The notes beneath the pieces are model-generated. The model made no database searches. It had not been told where the DNA came from and was given only the letters and a program-made list of their open reading frames with translations. From Ochromonas danica (lineage: Eukaryota > Sar > Chrysophyceae > Chromulinales > Chromulinaceae), in the NCBI GenBank assembly GCA_015146655.1, contig VKHL01000085.1, positions 1 through 64,000 on the forward strand: a stretch of DNA of 64,000 nucleotides, written 5' to 3'. Below are positions 20,171-31,580 of this stretch, one piece after another. The position numbers and the translations under genes are program-made. Each line of letters begins with the position of its first letter. Within the stretch, counting starts at the first letter, position 1.

Positions 20171-21313
20171 ATGATGTTGATGATAACCAATCACTCGTTA
20201 ACCTCGATTGTTCTTGGTTACCTTCTCGTTATTTGTCGACTAGGCTCTGCCTTGGCCTTCTTCCAGCAGCACATCTCCTCCTCCTCCTCCAAACCTCTTC
20301 TGACACGAGGACCACCTTCACTGTTGGTTGCTACCACTCCTCAACCTAACACAGAGATTCCCAAATGGGCAGGTGGCGGATTTCTCAGTGACGTGGTCAA
20401 CGGACTAATCTCTGTCAAGCCTCTATTCGCTATGATGAAGATTGCAGCCAAGCTACGCTACATCTACACCGCAGAACAACATGGTATTCCCTGGACAGCC
20501 TCTATGGCTCATTACAAAGCTAATATGAATACCTTAGAAAGGTATTACAATGAGATGTTTAACTCACACACACAGCCTTATCCTACCTATTATACACAAC
20601 AATTCCATGCTTATGATAAAGGCAATCTTGAATATGCTGCAGCGATAGAATGTGAATCAGCTACTTATGCTACCTCTTTACATGTCTGGCAAGAAGAAAA
20701 GGATCTAACGGGTCCTGAGGCTCATAGCAGATTGAGGAAGAACTTTGTTCAGCTCATTCAGAACTACGCTCGTCAACATAGTCTACGTATTGATCGCTTC
20801 CTGGACGGTGCCTGCTCTGTTGGGATGTCAACACAAGCTCTAGTAGATGGCTTTCCTGAAGCTCGACAGATGGAAGCACTTGATCTCTCTCCGCACTTCT
20901 TAGCCGTGGCCAAGTATCGCCAAGAAGTGGAACATAAACTATCCTCTAAGGTTCATCTTTCTCATCAGGCTATGGAAAACACTAACTTTGTTGACAATTC
21001 ATTTAATTTAGTAGCCATGACTTTTCTCTTCCATGAGCTACCAGATGAAGCAGCTAGGAATATCTTGAAGGAAGCCTACCGCATTGCACAGCGTGGCAAG
21101 GGTATGGTAGCTATTTTCGACATTGACCCTGATTGTGAAGCAGCTAGAAGAATGCCACCTCCTATTTTCACCATAATGAAAGCTACTGAGCCATGGACTG
21201 ACCAATATTATCGTTTTGATCTGGCACAGGCGATGAGAGATGTAGGATTCGTTGATGTTGAATACATTATAACTGATCCACGTCATCGTACTCTACTTGG
21301 AAGAAAACCTTAA
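20171..21313 (+). CDS. Plastid-targeted SAM-dependent methyltransferase
   Basis: A 380-residue single-exon class I methyltransferase. Motif I is LDGACSVGMST (residues 211-221), followed by an acidic strand-2 end (MEALDLSPHF), a hydrophobic motif IV strand (FNLVAMTFLFHELP) and a GMVAIFDIDP strand, the usual order for UbiE/type 11 enzymes. The N-terminus is a signal peptide ending SALA|FFQQ, matching the bipartite plastid signal with Phe at +1, then a Ser/Lys-rich transit region. The enzyme therefore likely works in the plastid. Its substrate is unknown; membrane quinones or pigments are plausible for this family but unproved. The 140-residue region between the transit peptide and motif I has no motif I know. 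The frame opens at a TTG at 20141; the first in-frame ATG is at 20171. Confidence 0.85.
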   Translation: MMLMITNHSLTSIVLGYLLVICRLGSALAFFQQHISSSSSKPLLTRGPPSLLVATTPQPNTEIPKWAGGGFLSDVVNGLISVKPLFAMMKIAAKLRYIYTAEQHGIPWTASMAHYKANMNTLERYYNEMFNSHTQPYPTYYTQQFHAYDKGNLEYAAAIECESATYATSLHVWQEEKDLTGPEAHSRLRKNFVQLIQNYARQHSLRIDRFLDGACSVGMSTQALVDGFPEARQMEALDLSPHFLAVAKYRQEVEHKLSSKVHLSHQAMENTNFVDNSFNLVAMTFLFHELPDEAARNILKEAYRIAQRGKGMVAIFDIDPDCEAARRMPPPIFTIMKATEPWTDQYYRFDLAQAMRDVGFVDVEYIITDPRHRTLLGRKP

Positions 21314-21937
21314 TAAATGGAAATGAAGGAAGAAGGTTATGGATATAGTACAGATACTGTACAGATACAGTACAATAGCTATACTAGTATTATTCATGGA
21401 ATAGGCTAAGTTAATCCTGTAAGTTAAGTTAAAGACTGCCTTGAGTGATGTGATGTGATGGACAGTGATGATGTAATGTGATGTACTAGTACAAGGTCTG
21501 TCATGCTTGTTGTTGATGTCTCACAGCTATTATGCTGCTACAGTTTTCTACAGCAATACCAGTACCAATACAATGCAATGCAAGGACAGATTGCATATCA
21601 CATCTTTAAATTGTATTCCTAGGATATTCTTTGATAGGTTGCAATCCCACCACGAGGTCATCAATTAACAGAAGACAACCTTCCATACTAGCTACAGTAC
21701 TATACTAACAAACTGTATGGACACCCCATTTAATAACATCATCTTACTTGATATACACCAACACATACGATGCGAGCGTTACTGTATATCAAGTTTATCA
21801 ACAACAATAATAACAAAGAAGAAGAAGAGAGACATCTAGCATTAGTCTCACTACTTCTAACAGTAGTCAGACTGCATTATAGTAGATGGTTGGTATTCCC
21901 GTATTATTATTATTATTATTAAGTTTATGTTATTACT
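21314..21937. other. Convergent intergenic region
   Basis: A 624-nt AT-rich spacer between the methyltransferase and LTV1 stop codons. There is a GTACAGATACT-type short array near 21336-21370 and a TTA run near 21903-21920. No gene is supported. Confidence 0.55.
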
Positions 21938-23991
21938 TTAAGAATAGGTATATACAGTATGACGTTCCGTAGAGGCTTCTTTGCCTAATCGACGCAAGAT
22001 CTTGCCCGCCTCCTCTTTGAAGGCCATCTTCAATTGCTTCTTTTGCTCTCTTCGCTCTCGTTTAGCTTGCTTGACTGCAATCTTACGAGCTTTCTTCTCT
22101 TCCGCACTTTCCTTTGGCTTGGCACCTTTCTTGCTTCTCTTTTCTCCATCCTCCTCTCCTTCTTCTTCCCCCTCCTCATCCTCCTCGTCGTCATCATCAT
22201 CTTCTTCCTCCTCCTCCTGTTCCTCCTCTTCTTCTTCTACGATAGTGTTGATCTTTGCAGGTTGTTGTTGTGTGCTCTCTGTCTTCTTCTTCCCACCAGA
22301 TCGATCTGGTCCAAACCCTTCAGGAAGATTCAGTCTACCAGCTAAGACTATCTTCTGTCCTTGCTGCTTCAATGCCGCCTTTTCCTTGTCAGAGACGGCC
22401 GGAGTGACGCCATAGGAGTTGACCGATGAGGACGAGCCAGCCTCGCCCGCAGCCAAGGGGAAGTTCTCAGCCATGTACTCGCGATATCCTTGCAACTGCG
22501 TCTTGTTGAGGCGTTTGTTTAACTTGCCCACAGTGCTAGCAGCAGCACTGCTCGCTCCACTTTTGGATCGTCGACTGACAGACCCTGCCAAGAGGCGAGG
22601 GTGATTGTCCATGGTGGAGTAGGTCGACAAGATCGTCTCACAATCCCACTCTTCTCGTATCTTCACTTCTTTAAGATAGGCTTGACAGTTTAATATCGCC
22701 TGCTCTTCTTCTTCACGTCGTTCTGCACTTTCCGCTTCAACTTCTGCAACTTCTTCTGCCCAAACTTCCTGCAGGATCGCCTGCTCTGTTGCCATGGCAT
22801 GGATTTCCTCTGCTTGGACTGGAGGCTGCACATCATAATTGTTGTTATCAACTTCGCCAGGCTGGTCACCAGCACGGACGACACGAAGGTGACGAGCTCC
22901 TTTGCGCACGAGATTGCCCTCGGCATAGACACGATCTTTCTCTTCTTGGAGAAACTCGTCGAGAGCAGCTTGGAAGTCTTCCTCTTCTAGACCCATATTA
23001 CCAGCAAGATCTTCATCGTCATCATCTGCTTCACTCAAGGCGCCCAGGTCGCTGTCATCATATTCCTCCAATGCCTTTTCCAATTGAGCATCCAGAGCAG
23101 CACGAGCTTCAGAGGTCATAGCAGCAGCAGAAGCAGCAGGAGGACGAGGGATGACATTATCATTGTCATCTAAGAAGACCAGCTCTTGCTCATCGAAGTA
23201 GCCATCCTCATCTTCATCATCTTCTTCCTCCTCCTCGTCTTCTTCTATGCCATAGACTGCCTCACCACGACGATGAGGTTTCAGACCCATAGCATCACTT
23301 CCCTCCCAACCACGTGCTTTATGCCGAATACCAAGCTTATCCTCACTCTTGGCAATGAGATTAGCAATGTGCGCATCAAAGTCAAAGTCTGGTGCTTCGG
23401 GCTCAGTCATCACCTGTTAGTTAGCATGAGACTCATTGGTCAGAGAGATAGGCGGAGATGGAGGGCAGAGACAAGGCTTACCATCTGGATAAAGTCATCT
23501 TCTAGCTCTTCGAAGGCTCCCTCCTCGTCTTCTCCATCAAACAGAGCAGCGCGGAGATCTTCGTCCATGAGCTCGTGGCTGATGGTGATAGCCTCGAGGT
23601 CTCTTTGCAGGTCACCCACGGAGGGCAGGACATCCTCGGGGAGAATCGCTTCCTTTGGCAGCTCGTAGCTCCCAGAAGCACCTTCCTTGGTGATGAATCG
23701 TCCCCCACCCATCTCTCTCAAATGCTGGGAGTAATCATAGCCATCATTCGCGAAGCCTAGCTCATTGACATGGTCCTTCACTTTCTCAAGGAGTCGAGAG
23801 GGACGCCCTCCTCCTCCTTCTTGATAAGGCTGCTCGTCATAGCGTCGAGGGCGTCTATCAGCCTGCTCGGCAGGCACGAGCACAAATTCAGAAGGAACGC
23901 CTTCTCGAGCATGTGCTTCATCGCGAAGTGAGCGATGCATCACATAGAACTTTGTGCTATTGTTCTTATCAATAAACTTCTTCTTCCCCAT
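21938..23991 (-). CDS. LTV1: Ribosome biogenesis factor LTV1
   Basis: Two exons, 23991-23482 and 23413-21938, joined in phase 0 by a 68-nt intron with a clear CTAAC branch point, give 661 residues. The N-terminus MGKKKFIDK…STKFYVMHRSLRDE and the following FVLVP match the LTV1 family opening. The central acidic regions, the WDCETILSTYSTMDNHPRLL block and the Lys/Arg-rich C-terminal helix also fit. LTV1 is a nuclear-cytoplasmic factor that holds the beak of the pre-40S ribosomal subunit and is released by casein kinase 1 phosphorylation; this is family knowledge. Large Asp/Glu runs (near 22150-22240 and 23200-23240) are coding microsatellites. An upstream in-frame extension to 24198 looks like 5' untranslated sequence with a CTG repeat. 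Confidence 0.9.
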
Positions 23992-24379
23992 GACTGTGTA
24001 CTGGTAGTTATAGTATTTCGATGACGATGAGGAGGATTCTGCTGTGCTGCTGCTGCTGCTGCTGCTGCTGCCAAAGGAATGGTGGAGGGGATCACTCACG
24101 CAAAACAGTAATAATAGTAACCCACACAGAAGCACAAGAAGAAGATGATGGTGGAAAGAGAGAGAACTTACTATCTTTATGGCTGTTATTGGACTCATCC
24201 AGAGAGATCGATCAATTCCTATATTTACTGAATCATGATTACTTTATAGAGATATTGTCGCCAATAGAAAGCTTGAATAATACATCACTCCTCCAGCTAG
24301 TCCTCCAGATTTCCAGTCCGCCAGATCTCCTCCACTGGCCAATGATTGAGAAATATTGGAAGAACGAAATTACCTCATA
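23992..24379. promoter_or_regulatory. Divergent promoter with CTG repeat
   Basis: A 388-nt interval between the LTV1 and TTL-family start codons. It carries a (CTG)n run at 24042-24070 on the LTV1 5' side. A GTAAG at about 24170 on the minus strand could be a donor of a 5' untranslated intron, but no acceptor is convincing. Confidence 0.4.
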
Positions 24380-26029
24380 ATGTCACTAAACTCTTCCCTA
24401 TCACCTGCTATTTATCTCATATCAACACAACGTTTTCAAGTCTATGATATCGATCAAGATTCTCTGCATCATTCAACCACTTTGGTGACCAGCCCTCCCC
24501 TGAGACTCCGCACAGTGACTGGTGGTGACAGAGCAGTGGGTGTGAGTGGCGATGATGACGCCGTCTCCATCTGGCTGAACTGGAACTGTCCCTACACTCG
24601 CCAAGTCATTCAAGAGGCTCTTCAGCTCAGACCATGGTGCCACCTTCTCGACCATGGCCAGGGCCACGCCATGGCCAACCACTTCTTACTGGAGATAGCT
24701 GACTTCGAGAACATCAACTGGGAGGATGTGCTGTCTAGTAATGGTCAACATGGTGCTTCTTCTTATCTTATTCGTAAGGGACTATCTCGTAAGGCACAGC
24801 TTGCCCTCCAGCTGCGACGCTACCTCTCCAAACACCCTCACAGTGTGCTGACCAAGGCTATCCCAGACACTGCCATCATCGAGACTTGGAATGCCTTTGA
24901 AGATGATATGAAGATAGACTTTGGCGGCCTTTCTGCTTCCTTTGACTTGCCTTCTATGCAGCGTGCACCTCTTCGTGAGCGATTGCATTGGGTACTCAGT
25001 GATCTCTACCACTCTCACTTTACCAACAAGGCTGATGACTTGCTTTACATCCTCAAGCCTTCCGTAACGAATAAAGGATCAGATATCTCATTGATTTATA
25101 ATTGGGATGATCTACTAGATGCTTTAGAAAGAAGTCCAGATCTGCGGGAATGGTGAGGAGATTGTTGTTATTACTGTATATTATATACACTTTATTGTAT
25201 AGTGTATCTAATGCAATGAAATACTGCTGCTGTTGTTGTTCTGTGTTTAAATAGGGTTTTGCAGAAGTATATAGGTAATCCTATGCTCATCGATGGACAT
25301 AAGTTCCATCTTCGTGTCTATGTGCTTTGTGTTGGAGCGTTGAGAGTGTTTGTTTTCCAAGAGATTCTCGTTCTCCTCGCTGCTCGCAAGTAAGGACTCT
25401 ACTGTATGCTTCTTATGCAACTATCATCATCATGAACTGGGTTCTTCTGTAGATATGAGGAGTTCAATTTGGAGGATATCTATGGACATCTCACCAATAC
25501 GGCGCGTGCTGCAGAGCAAGCTCATTTCGATGAAGCTCGCTATGTCAAGCTCTTGAGAGACTGGCCTTCCTCACTTCGCAAAGATTATCCCAGACGCTTT
25601 CCCACTGAAGAGAAGGCAGGTGCCTTTGTTGACTCTGTCCGACAACAAGTTAACGCCATCACAGGCGCTTTGTTCGAGGCTTATGAAAATGAGTATTCGG
25701 TGTTCTGTCCGATGGGTCATTGCTTTGAGCTCTATGGATTGGATTTCCTCGTGGATGAGAGAGGTGTAGTCTCACTCTTAGAAGTCAATCCAGGTCCTGA
25801 TTTTGTACAAACTGGTGAAAGACTACGCTCTGTCATTGTAAGTCTGTGGGAGGAGACTTTGCGAATTGTAACGGATAGTGATGTATTGAGAGAATCCAAC
25901 GAATTCTCAGCCTGGTCGGAGATTTGGGAACATTCTCTAAAGAAGCAAGCCCCTCACTTTGAGATGGTCTATAACAAGGAATGGAGTGTGAATAGAATGC
26001 AAGGAGGGACAGGCATGACGCTAAAATAA
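24380..26029 (+). CDS. Tubulin-tyrosine-ligase family ATP-grasp enzyme
   Basis: Three exons, 24380-25152, 25255-25389 and 25453-26029, encode 494 residues; introns are 102 and 63 nt with consistent phases (TG|G, AA|A). The ATP-grasp signatures of the TTL family are present: ILKPSVTNKGSDI near residue 225-240, the YIGNPMLIDGHKFHLRVYVL block formed across the first junction, HLTNTA, and LDFLVDERGVVSLLEVNPGPDF near 425-445 with the catalytic Glu and Asn. TTL enzymes add amino acids (Tyr, Glu or Gly) to tubulin or other proteins. The LEVNPGPDF form, as I remember it, is closest to the fungal/plant Pby1-like branch, so tubulin is not the certain substrate. The start is the first ATG; an in-frame TTG lies eight codons upstream. 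Confidence 0.85.
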
Positions 26030-26523
26030 GGAATGAAATCTCATTGCACCAAACCAACGCTAGTCTATACTCCTTGTCACTGTCCTTAAACAAGTTCTGC
26101 TTACCTCGTAAGAAGTGAACGTCATCACCCTCGTCGCGATGAAACCACAAGAGCTCTTTCTTTGTGCCGAAAGGTCGTTGCAATAACAATGCCCAGGTCA
26201 TAGTATCATCGTTACCAAACAAAGCTAGAAAACACACCAACTGGGAGAAGATAGAGTCGAAACTAATTGACCTCAAGAACACTGAAGGATAAGGTTCAAA
26301 TCAAACATGATTTTTGTCAATCGTTTTCGTGGGGCCTTCCTAAGAACACAATATAATGCAAAATCTACAAGTGCGTTAGAGATGTTGAAACATTAAAGTC
26401 CATATGACAGAGAATAAGAGGGATAATTGTTCTTAACAACATTTAAATTTGTTTAAATGCATCAAACTAAATCCCGACATATAAGTCCGTGCTTTCCAGC
26501 AACTACAACCGTACAGGTTCTCT
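26030..26523. other. Convergent intergenic region
   Basis: A 494-nt spacer between converging genes. A 149-codon minus frame overlaps the TTL gene but has no family resemblance and I treat it as noise. No RNA gene is recognised. Confidence 0.5.
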
Positions 26524-28293
26524 TCATATTCGCCTTGGTCTCATCCCTTTGTTTTGATGTTTTTTCCACGTTCTCGAGTTCGCCATGTAACTAAAGACGT
26601 TATCCTTTAGAACGATCGAACCTGTTCTCAGCGTCGATGGCCACTGTTGACACTCCTCTTGCAGATAACTTTCCATAACTGATGTGTCAGATTCGACTAC
26701 ATTTTCAAATAGCACTTCTCTTAATCTCGAATGAAACCTCACCGCAAACAAACCAAAACGGCCTGCGCGAGATATCCGCAGCACCTCCAGCAACTTGCAA
26801 GATTTAATCATACTGAAGATTACTCGGTCGCTAAACCTGCAAATTGTGCGGGAATCTGTTAAATTGTGATCACAGATGGATAAGAACTTCAAATGCTTTG
26901 ATCCATATTTCTCTATGGCTGTTAAGTTTGTGTCATCGAATACCGCATCACCTATTATATTCAGCTTCTCCAAACGAGAAAGCTCTCTAACTGCCTCCAA
27001 TAAGGTATTCTGCGATAAAACGGCATGTATATGAGTCACGAAAGGGGACAGATTAGCCTTCACCAGATTCCATTCGTTTCCACCAAGAACATATTTTGTA
27101 CCATCCACCTCTGACAAAGAAATATCATATTGGTATTTGGCCATGACATCACATAAAAATTTGATCCAATCTTCCTTTTCTTCAGTCGTTCTAGTGAAAA
27201 TGTCGGAGAAAACTACTTCCCGTTTCTCATCATTGACCTCAAGAGAAACAGAGAAATAGCATTGATAACTAAAAACCCAAGAAATTAAGCGGAGAGACTT
27301 CAGATGTGGACAAAGTTGATAAAGCTGAGAAGGCTTTCTTAGGGAGGGTCTTTCCAAAGGCACAGATGTTGCCAACTCCAAAGTCTTTAACATAGGACAA
27401 GATCTACCAATAGACACCAATAGCCTATCCGACAACACCAAATTAGAAGAAGCTTCGGAATTCCTGCGCCTGCCCATACCCATTTCCAGCGTCTCCAAGC
27501 ACATTCCAGTAAATCCAAGGTAGTCTATCAACAAGTCGATCGAGTAAGAGCTACCACCCAAGCGCAATGTTCTCATTGCTAGCCTCATCTGAAGAAGAAG
27601 GGTTAATACGCCATCAACCAACAGATCCATCGAGCTATCCACATCTAACACCAGGATATTCAAGCTGGAGGTATGATTGATTAGCAGACTGCTAATCTGA
27701 TCAATGGAAGGAACAGCTGTGTAGAAGGAGAGATCAATAGTGGTTAACGTGTTCTCATTTAACCCATCAATCAAAGCTAAAAGATACACAGCATCCATTC
27801 TTTGAATCTGAGAATGCAATCTATTCTCTCCATAGACTTTGACCGATTGTAAACGACTGCATCGCTCAAGAAAGGAACAGAGCTTCTCGTTTAGCTTGCG
27901 TCTTTTCAACACCTTAAATATGGGAGCATTGAAATGCCTATCTATCTCAATAGAGCGAATAACAGGGCAGTACGTCTCTAAATTGAATGCAGCGAGAAGA
28001 TTAACAATGACACTGATTCTCACGGGAAACTCTTCCACTAACAACACGTTACGACTACCCAACCAGCTATAGAACTTAATCATTGCCTTATTCGAGAGTT
28101 GTTTAGCGGGTGCCTTTGTCATTCTCGCCTCATACAAAGAAAATATCCACACATCTCGATCTCCATCTTTTACACAAGCAACATCCAGCGCTGTCAGATC
28201 CCGCCACGATGCCAACCACTCTGAGTAAAGGCAATGAAGAATATCCCTGTCCAACTGCCAAAATGGAGACAAGGACCACCTCTCGCTCGTCAT
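26524..28293 (-). CDS. Leucine-rich-repeat protein, same family as 4901-6460
   Basis: A single-exon protein of 589 residues. Its N-terminus, DRDILHCLYSEWLASW then RDLTALDVACV, aligns with the opening of the LRR protein at 4901-6460 (SEWL, DL.ALD.A), pointing to an F-box-like family with at least two members here. The rest contains irregular LRRs with the LxxLxLxxN/C pattern (for example CLETLEMGMGRR, CPMLKTLELATSV, CPHLKSLRLISWV, LEKLNIIGDAVFDD, LKFLSICDHNLTD, CKLLEVLRISRAG). A role as a substrate-binding adaptor is inference. Unlike its relative it has no poly-Ser or poly-Gly insertions. The start ATG at 28293 is the only one that places the conserved segment at the N-terminus. Confidence 0.8.
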   Translation of the reverse strand: MTSERWSLSPFWQLDRDILHCLYSEWLASWRDLTALDVACVKDGDRDVWIFSLYEARMTKAPAKQLSNKAMIKFYSWLGSRNVLLVEEFPVRISVIVNLLAAFNLETYCPVIRSIEIDRHFNAPIFKVLKRRKLNEKLCSFLERCSRLQSVKVYGENRLHSQIQRMDAVYLLALIDGLNENTLTTIDLSFYTAVPSIDQISSLLINHTSSLNILVLDVDSSMDLLVDGVLTLLLQMRLAMRTLRLGGSSYSIDLLIDYLGFTGMCLETLEMGMGRRRNSEASSNLVLSDRLLVSIGRSCPMLKTLELATSVPLERPSLRKPSQLYQLCPHLKSLRLISWVFSYQCYFSVSLEVNDEKREVVFSDIFTRTTEEKEDWIKFLCDVMAKYQYDISLSEVDGTKYVLGGNEWNLVKANLSPFVTHIHAVLSQNTLLEAVRELSRLEKLNIIGDAVFDDTNLTAIEKYGSKHLKFLSICDHNLTDSRTICRFSDRVIFSMIKSCKLLEVLRISRAGRFGLFAVRFHSRLREVLFENVVESDTSVMESYLQEECQQWPSTLRTGSIVLKDNVFSYMANSRTWKKHQNKGMRPRRI

Positions 28294-29230
28294 TATGTTC
28301 CTCCAATCAAAAGGTAGTCACTCTCAGCGTGCCAGGTAGATTTCCTTCGATTGCTTCTCAAGTTTCCCCTGAAGGACAGTTGTCTCTTATCTCGTCACCA
28401 CCAGCAGGTTCTTCTTCTTCCTTGGGGAGGCGAAGGATTTGATTGTGAGGCAAGTATCCTGCTGCAATATGAAGAAGTGACACTGAAAAGAAGCTGAAAA
28501 ACCAGTGGTGGGCGTTAATCCCCTGATGCTATCGAAGAAAAGTCGACTTTCACAGAGTGTTGTTGTCAACCAGCGCTACTTGTACTATACAGCCGTCAGG
28601 TTAGAAGAAGGCGTTCGTCAGTATTTACAAAGGGGTGCACCACAGTTAGAGTCACATTCCTCTTAGATAACTTAAAGAGGTTAGCTGTTGTTGAGAATTT
28701 ACTTCCACTTGCTCACTTCGCTGTCAACAATTGATATCATCCCCTATTCCTCCATCTGCATCTCAATCATTTAACCTTTTCTTAACTTAAAAATGGCTGG
28801 TGAAGCAGACTGCTATAGTGGTTGAAGTGGCTGCAGTAGATGATGCCTCAGCATCTGCTCTCTGCACTCCCAGACACAGAGGGTCAACAAATTCCCATAT
28901 GACATACAGTACGATGTGTACTTTCTTGCCCTCACTCTCAGCGCATCTTTTTCTCAAATAAATAGTAGCTTAGCTTCACGGTCTGTCACCGAGCGGAGAG
29001 AGTGATGCTGGGATTTTCCATGGAATGGACTTGATATTCTTGGATTCCACAGAACTCTGCCACGGAGGTTTCCTGCGCAAGAACAATAGGCTCGTTGTTC
29101 TATTTCGAAAGCTATAAAGAAAACGATTTCTTCCAATCCCTTCCACTCGGATTAAATCATTTTTTATATTTTGTGAAATTTCCTTGACTCTTGCTTGTCA
29201 ATTATTCTAAGACAATAAGGAAAGAAGAAG
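28294..29230. promoter_or_regulatory. Long divergent intergenic region
   Basis: At 937 nt this is the longest gene-free stretch in the window. It separates two divergent genes and should hold both promoters. Short frames on both strands near 28300-28570 have neither family resemblance nor splice partners. The part nearest the ankyrin gene (28930-29220) is AT-rich. Confidence 0.5.
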
Positions 29231-31013
29231 ATGGGTGGTGGAGTCTCCCTCATGGAAGGTGTGGAAGAGTTAGTGACGACGACCATTCTCATTGGGCGGG
29301 CCATCTCCTCCATGACCTTCCCAGGCATGTATCGTATCTATGACTTCCATTCCAAGCTAGCGCCGAAATTGAAGAACGCGCGTAGCTTCACTTTCTTCTC
29401 TCATGACAGCGACGAGGAGAACGAGGAGGAAGGAGAACAACCTCCCGACCCCGCCGTCTACTCCCATTTCTTCCACGTCAACGTCAACGGCGATGAAATC
29501 TATATTGAAGACCCTTTAGAAGAGAATGAAGCTGGCTGGACGCCTCTGCATGCTTGCTGTATGAGCTTGTCGACGGTGTCGGCGGGCTTGGCCCTCATCG
29601 ACGAGGTCGTGCGGCGAGGCGGATCCTTCGAAGTGCAGACGAAAGTGGGACCTGGAACCTTCAATAAAGGGTGGACCCCTCTGCAAATGTAAGTATTCTT
29701 CTCTGTATCCTTCTGCTTGGCTCTGTTCTGACTTGCTGGTTGGTCATTTCCGTTGGTTTGGATGTGGCAGGGCCTGTGCCTATGGAATCGACGCTTTGGC
29801 GGATAAATTAGTGGAGATGGGCGCTGATGTCAATGCGCGCAATTGCTATGGCTTCTCTTGTTTGCATGAAGCATGTCATCGTGGATATGCAGACATCGTG
29901 AAGAGTCTCTTGCGCAATGGGAAGGTGGATCTGTCCTACTTGCCACAAGATGAGAGCACATCGCAGTCACCATTTGCTTCTGCACCTGCTCAAACCGCCC
30001 TGGGTGAAGCTGCACGATGTGGTTTCTTTCGAATTGTGCAATTGTTGTTGGATGCTGGAGCACCAAAGGATTCTAAGAATCGCTTGGGTTGGACTGCCTT
30101 GCACGAGGCTTGTTTCTATCATCGCATTGAGACTGTCAAAACCTTGTTGCTTGCTGGAGCGGACGCCACATTACGTACCAATAAAGGAGCTTTGCCCTAT
30201 CACCTTGCAGGCTTGCAGGATATTCGCACAATGCTGCAGGAAATGGGAGGGGATGCGGCGGTGCCCAAGGCAGACGAGTCCATCGACATGGTCGACATCC
30301 TCACCGAGCTTGCCATGCTAGGCGAGCCCACAAGAAATGCCTCTGTGGCGATCGGTAATGGTGATGAGTCGGAGACGATGAGCGGCTCGCGGCTAATGCC
30401 AGTGATTGTCATCGCTCCCAGGGATATGTCCTCTTCCGCGCCTCAACACAAGGCTATTGAACTCAAGCATGAGGGCAATGGTAACGATGAGAAATACAAC
30501 GGTTCAGCATTAGGAGACCTTCCTCATCTGAATAGCTCCTCTCCACAGAAGGCGTCTTCTTCTTCCAGCTCACAAGTCACACCGAGCACCAAAGCAGACG
30601 AGAAGAGCAAGAAGAAGAAATCGAATAGCAGGAAGAGCAGGGAGGCTGATGTGCCGCCAGACATGCCCAAGCAATATCTCTGCCAGTTGACTTGCAAGCC
30701 TATGTCTGATCCGGTCAAGACCCCCTATGGCAACTACTTTGATCGTACGGCGATTTCTCAGTGGATCGCACAGCAGGGTCGGGTCTGTCCACTCACTGGT
30801 GCCCCTCTAGCTGAAAGTGACTTGATTCCCCAGGAGGAACTCGCCGCTGAGATTCGCCAATGGCTGCTGAAGAAGAGTCTAGCCAAAACACTGGAGGATT
30901 CCGCAACAGATGGAGTTGATGGCTCACCTGTCCGAGAGAATGGTCTCAATCGGTCACGGAATCAAGCAGGCAATAATGGTGCTGCCCAGGATGACGATCT
31001 CTATGATTTCTAG
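29231..31013 (+). CDS. Ankyrin-repeat U-box E3 ubiquitin ligase, myristoylation signal
   Basis: Two exons, 29231-29688 and 29771-31013 (82-nt intron, AT|G), encode 566 residues. MGGGVS fits the N-myristoylation consensus (Gly2, Ser6), so membrane attachment is likely. About five ankyrin repeats run from residue 100 to 300 (GWTPLHACC, GWTPLQMACAYG, GFSCLHEACHRGYADIVKSLL, TALGEAARCGFFRIVQLLLDAGA, GWTALHEACFYHRIETVKTLLLAGA). The first splice junction falls inside a repeat, which supports it. A Ser/Lys-rich linker leads to a C-terminal U-box (about 454-525) with CQLTCKPMSDPVKTPYG, FDRTAISQW and CPLTGAPL. The U-box recruits the E2 enzyme and the ankyrins should bind substrate. The partner is unknown. 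Confidence 0.9.
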
Positions 31014-31286
31014 GCTGTAGAAAACACCCCTCTCCTTTGATGAATGTCTGTCACTGTATATTATCTAAAGATTTCCTTTCCCCCTCCTCACCGATCAACT
31101 GTCAGTTAATCCCCTGGCAGCAGTCAGTCACTGTGGCAGTAGCCACACAAAGACACACAGTACACTCCGTCTACTGTCACTCTCACTGGTGGCACTGCGC
31201 AGTTCACGATTAAGTTAACATCATATACAACAAACACACACATCTCTTCAAAGCAGAGGAGATGGAGATAACTTCGTTGCGCATTA

Positions 31287-31580
31287 CTACTTCACTTCCG
31301 CATGCTTCCTTTTCTTGCTCTTCTTCTCCCCACCAGATGAGCTCTTGGAAGACTCAACCACAGCAGCCACAGGATGATTCTCCTCTTTATCGCCCTTGTC
31401 ATGCAAAGCAGAGGTTAGCACTGCCTCCACGACAGACAACTTGCCCACCAGCTCATCGACTGTGTGGCCTGATTTGGAGGTGACGGTGGCAGTCAAAGAA
31501 GACTGGAACTTCTTGATCAGCTTGTGTGCCTGCTTGATAGAGACATTTTTACGGGATCTCACTACTTTAACAGGGTGCAT
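31287..31580 (-). CDS. Small basic protein with nuclear signal
   Basis: A 97-residue single-exon frame starting at an ATG at 31580. Residues 1-50 are basic and helical (VKVVRSRKNVSIKQAHKLIKKF), then comes an amphipathic helical stretch (VDELVGKLSVVEAVLTSALHDK), and the tail KKSKKRKHAEVK is a good nuclear or nucleolar localisation signal. I do not recognise the family. It sits between the ankyrin/U-box gene (convergent, 273 nt) and the FUSC-like gene (divergent), which fits the alternating layout and supports it being real. The frame extends upstream to a TTG at 31625. Confidence 0.6.
   Translation of the reverse strand: MHPVKVVRSRKNVSIKQAHKLIKKFQSSLTATVTSKSGHTVDELVGKLSVVEAVLTSALHDKGDKEENHPVAAVVESSKSSSGGEKKSKKRKHAEVK

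Noticed and set aside
23992-24198. Signal peptide for LTV1 from the upstream in-frame extension
   Set aside because: LTV1 is nuclear-cytoplasmic and the family begins at MGKKKF; the extension is CTG-repeat and T-rich leader sequence.
28294-29230. tRNA or other structured RNA in the longest gaps
   Set aside because: I looked for A/B box-like sequences and cloverleaf pairing in the larger gaps and found none that held up by eye.
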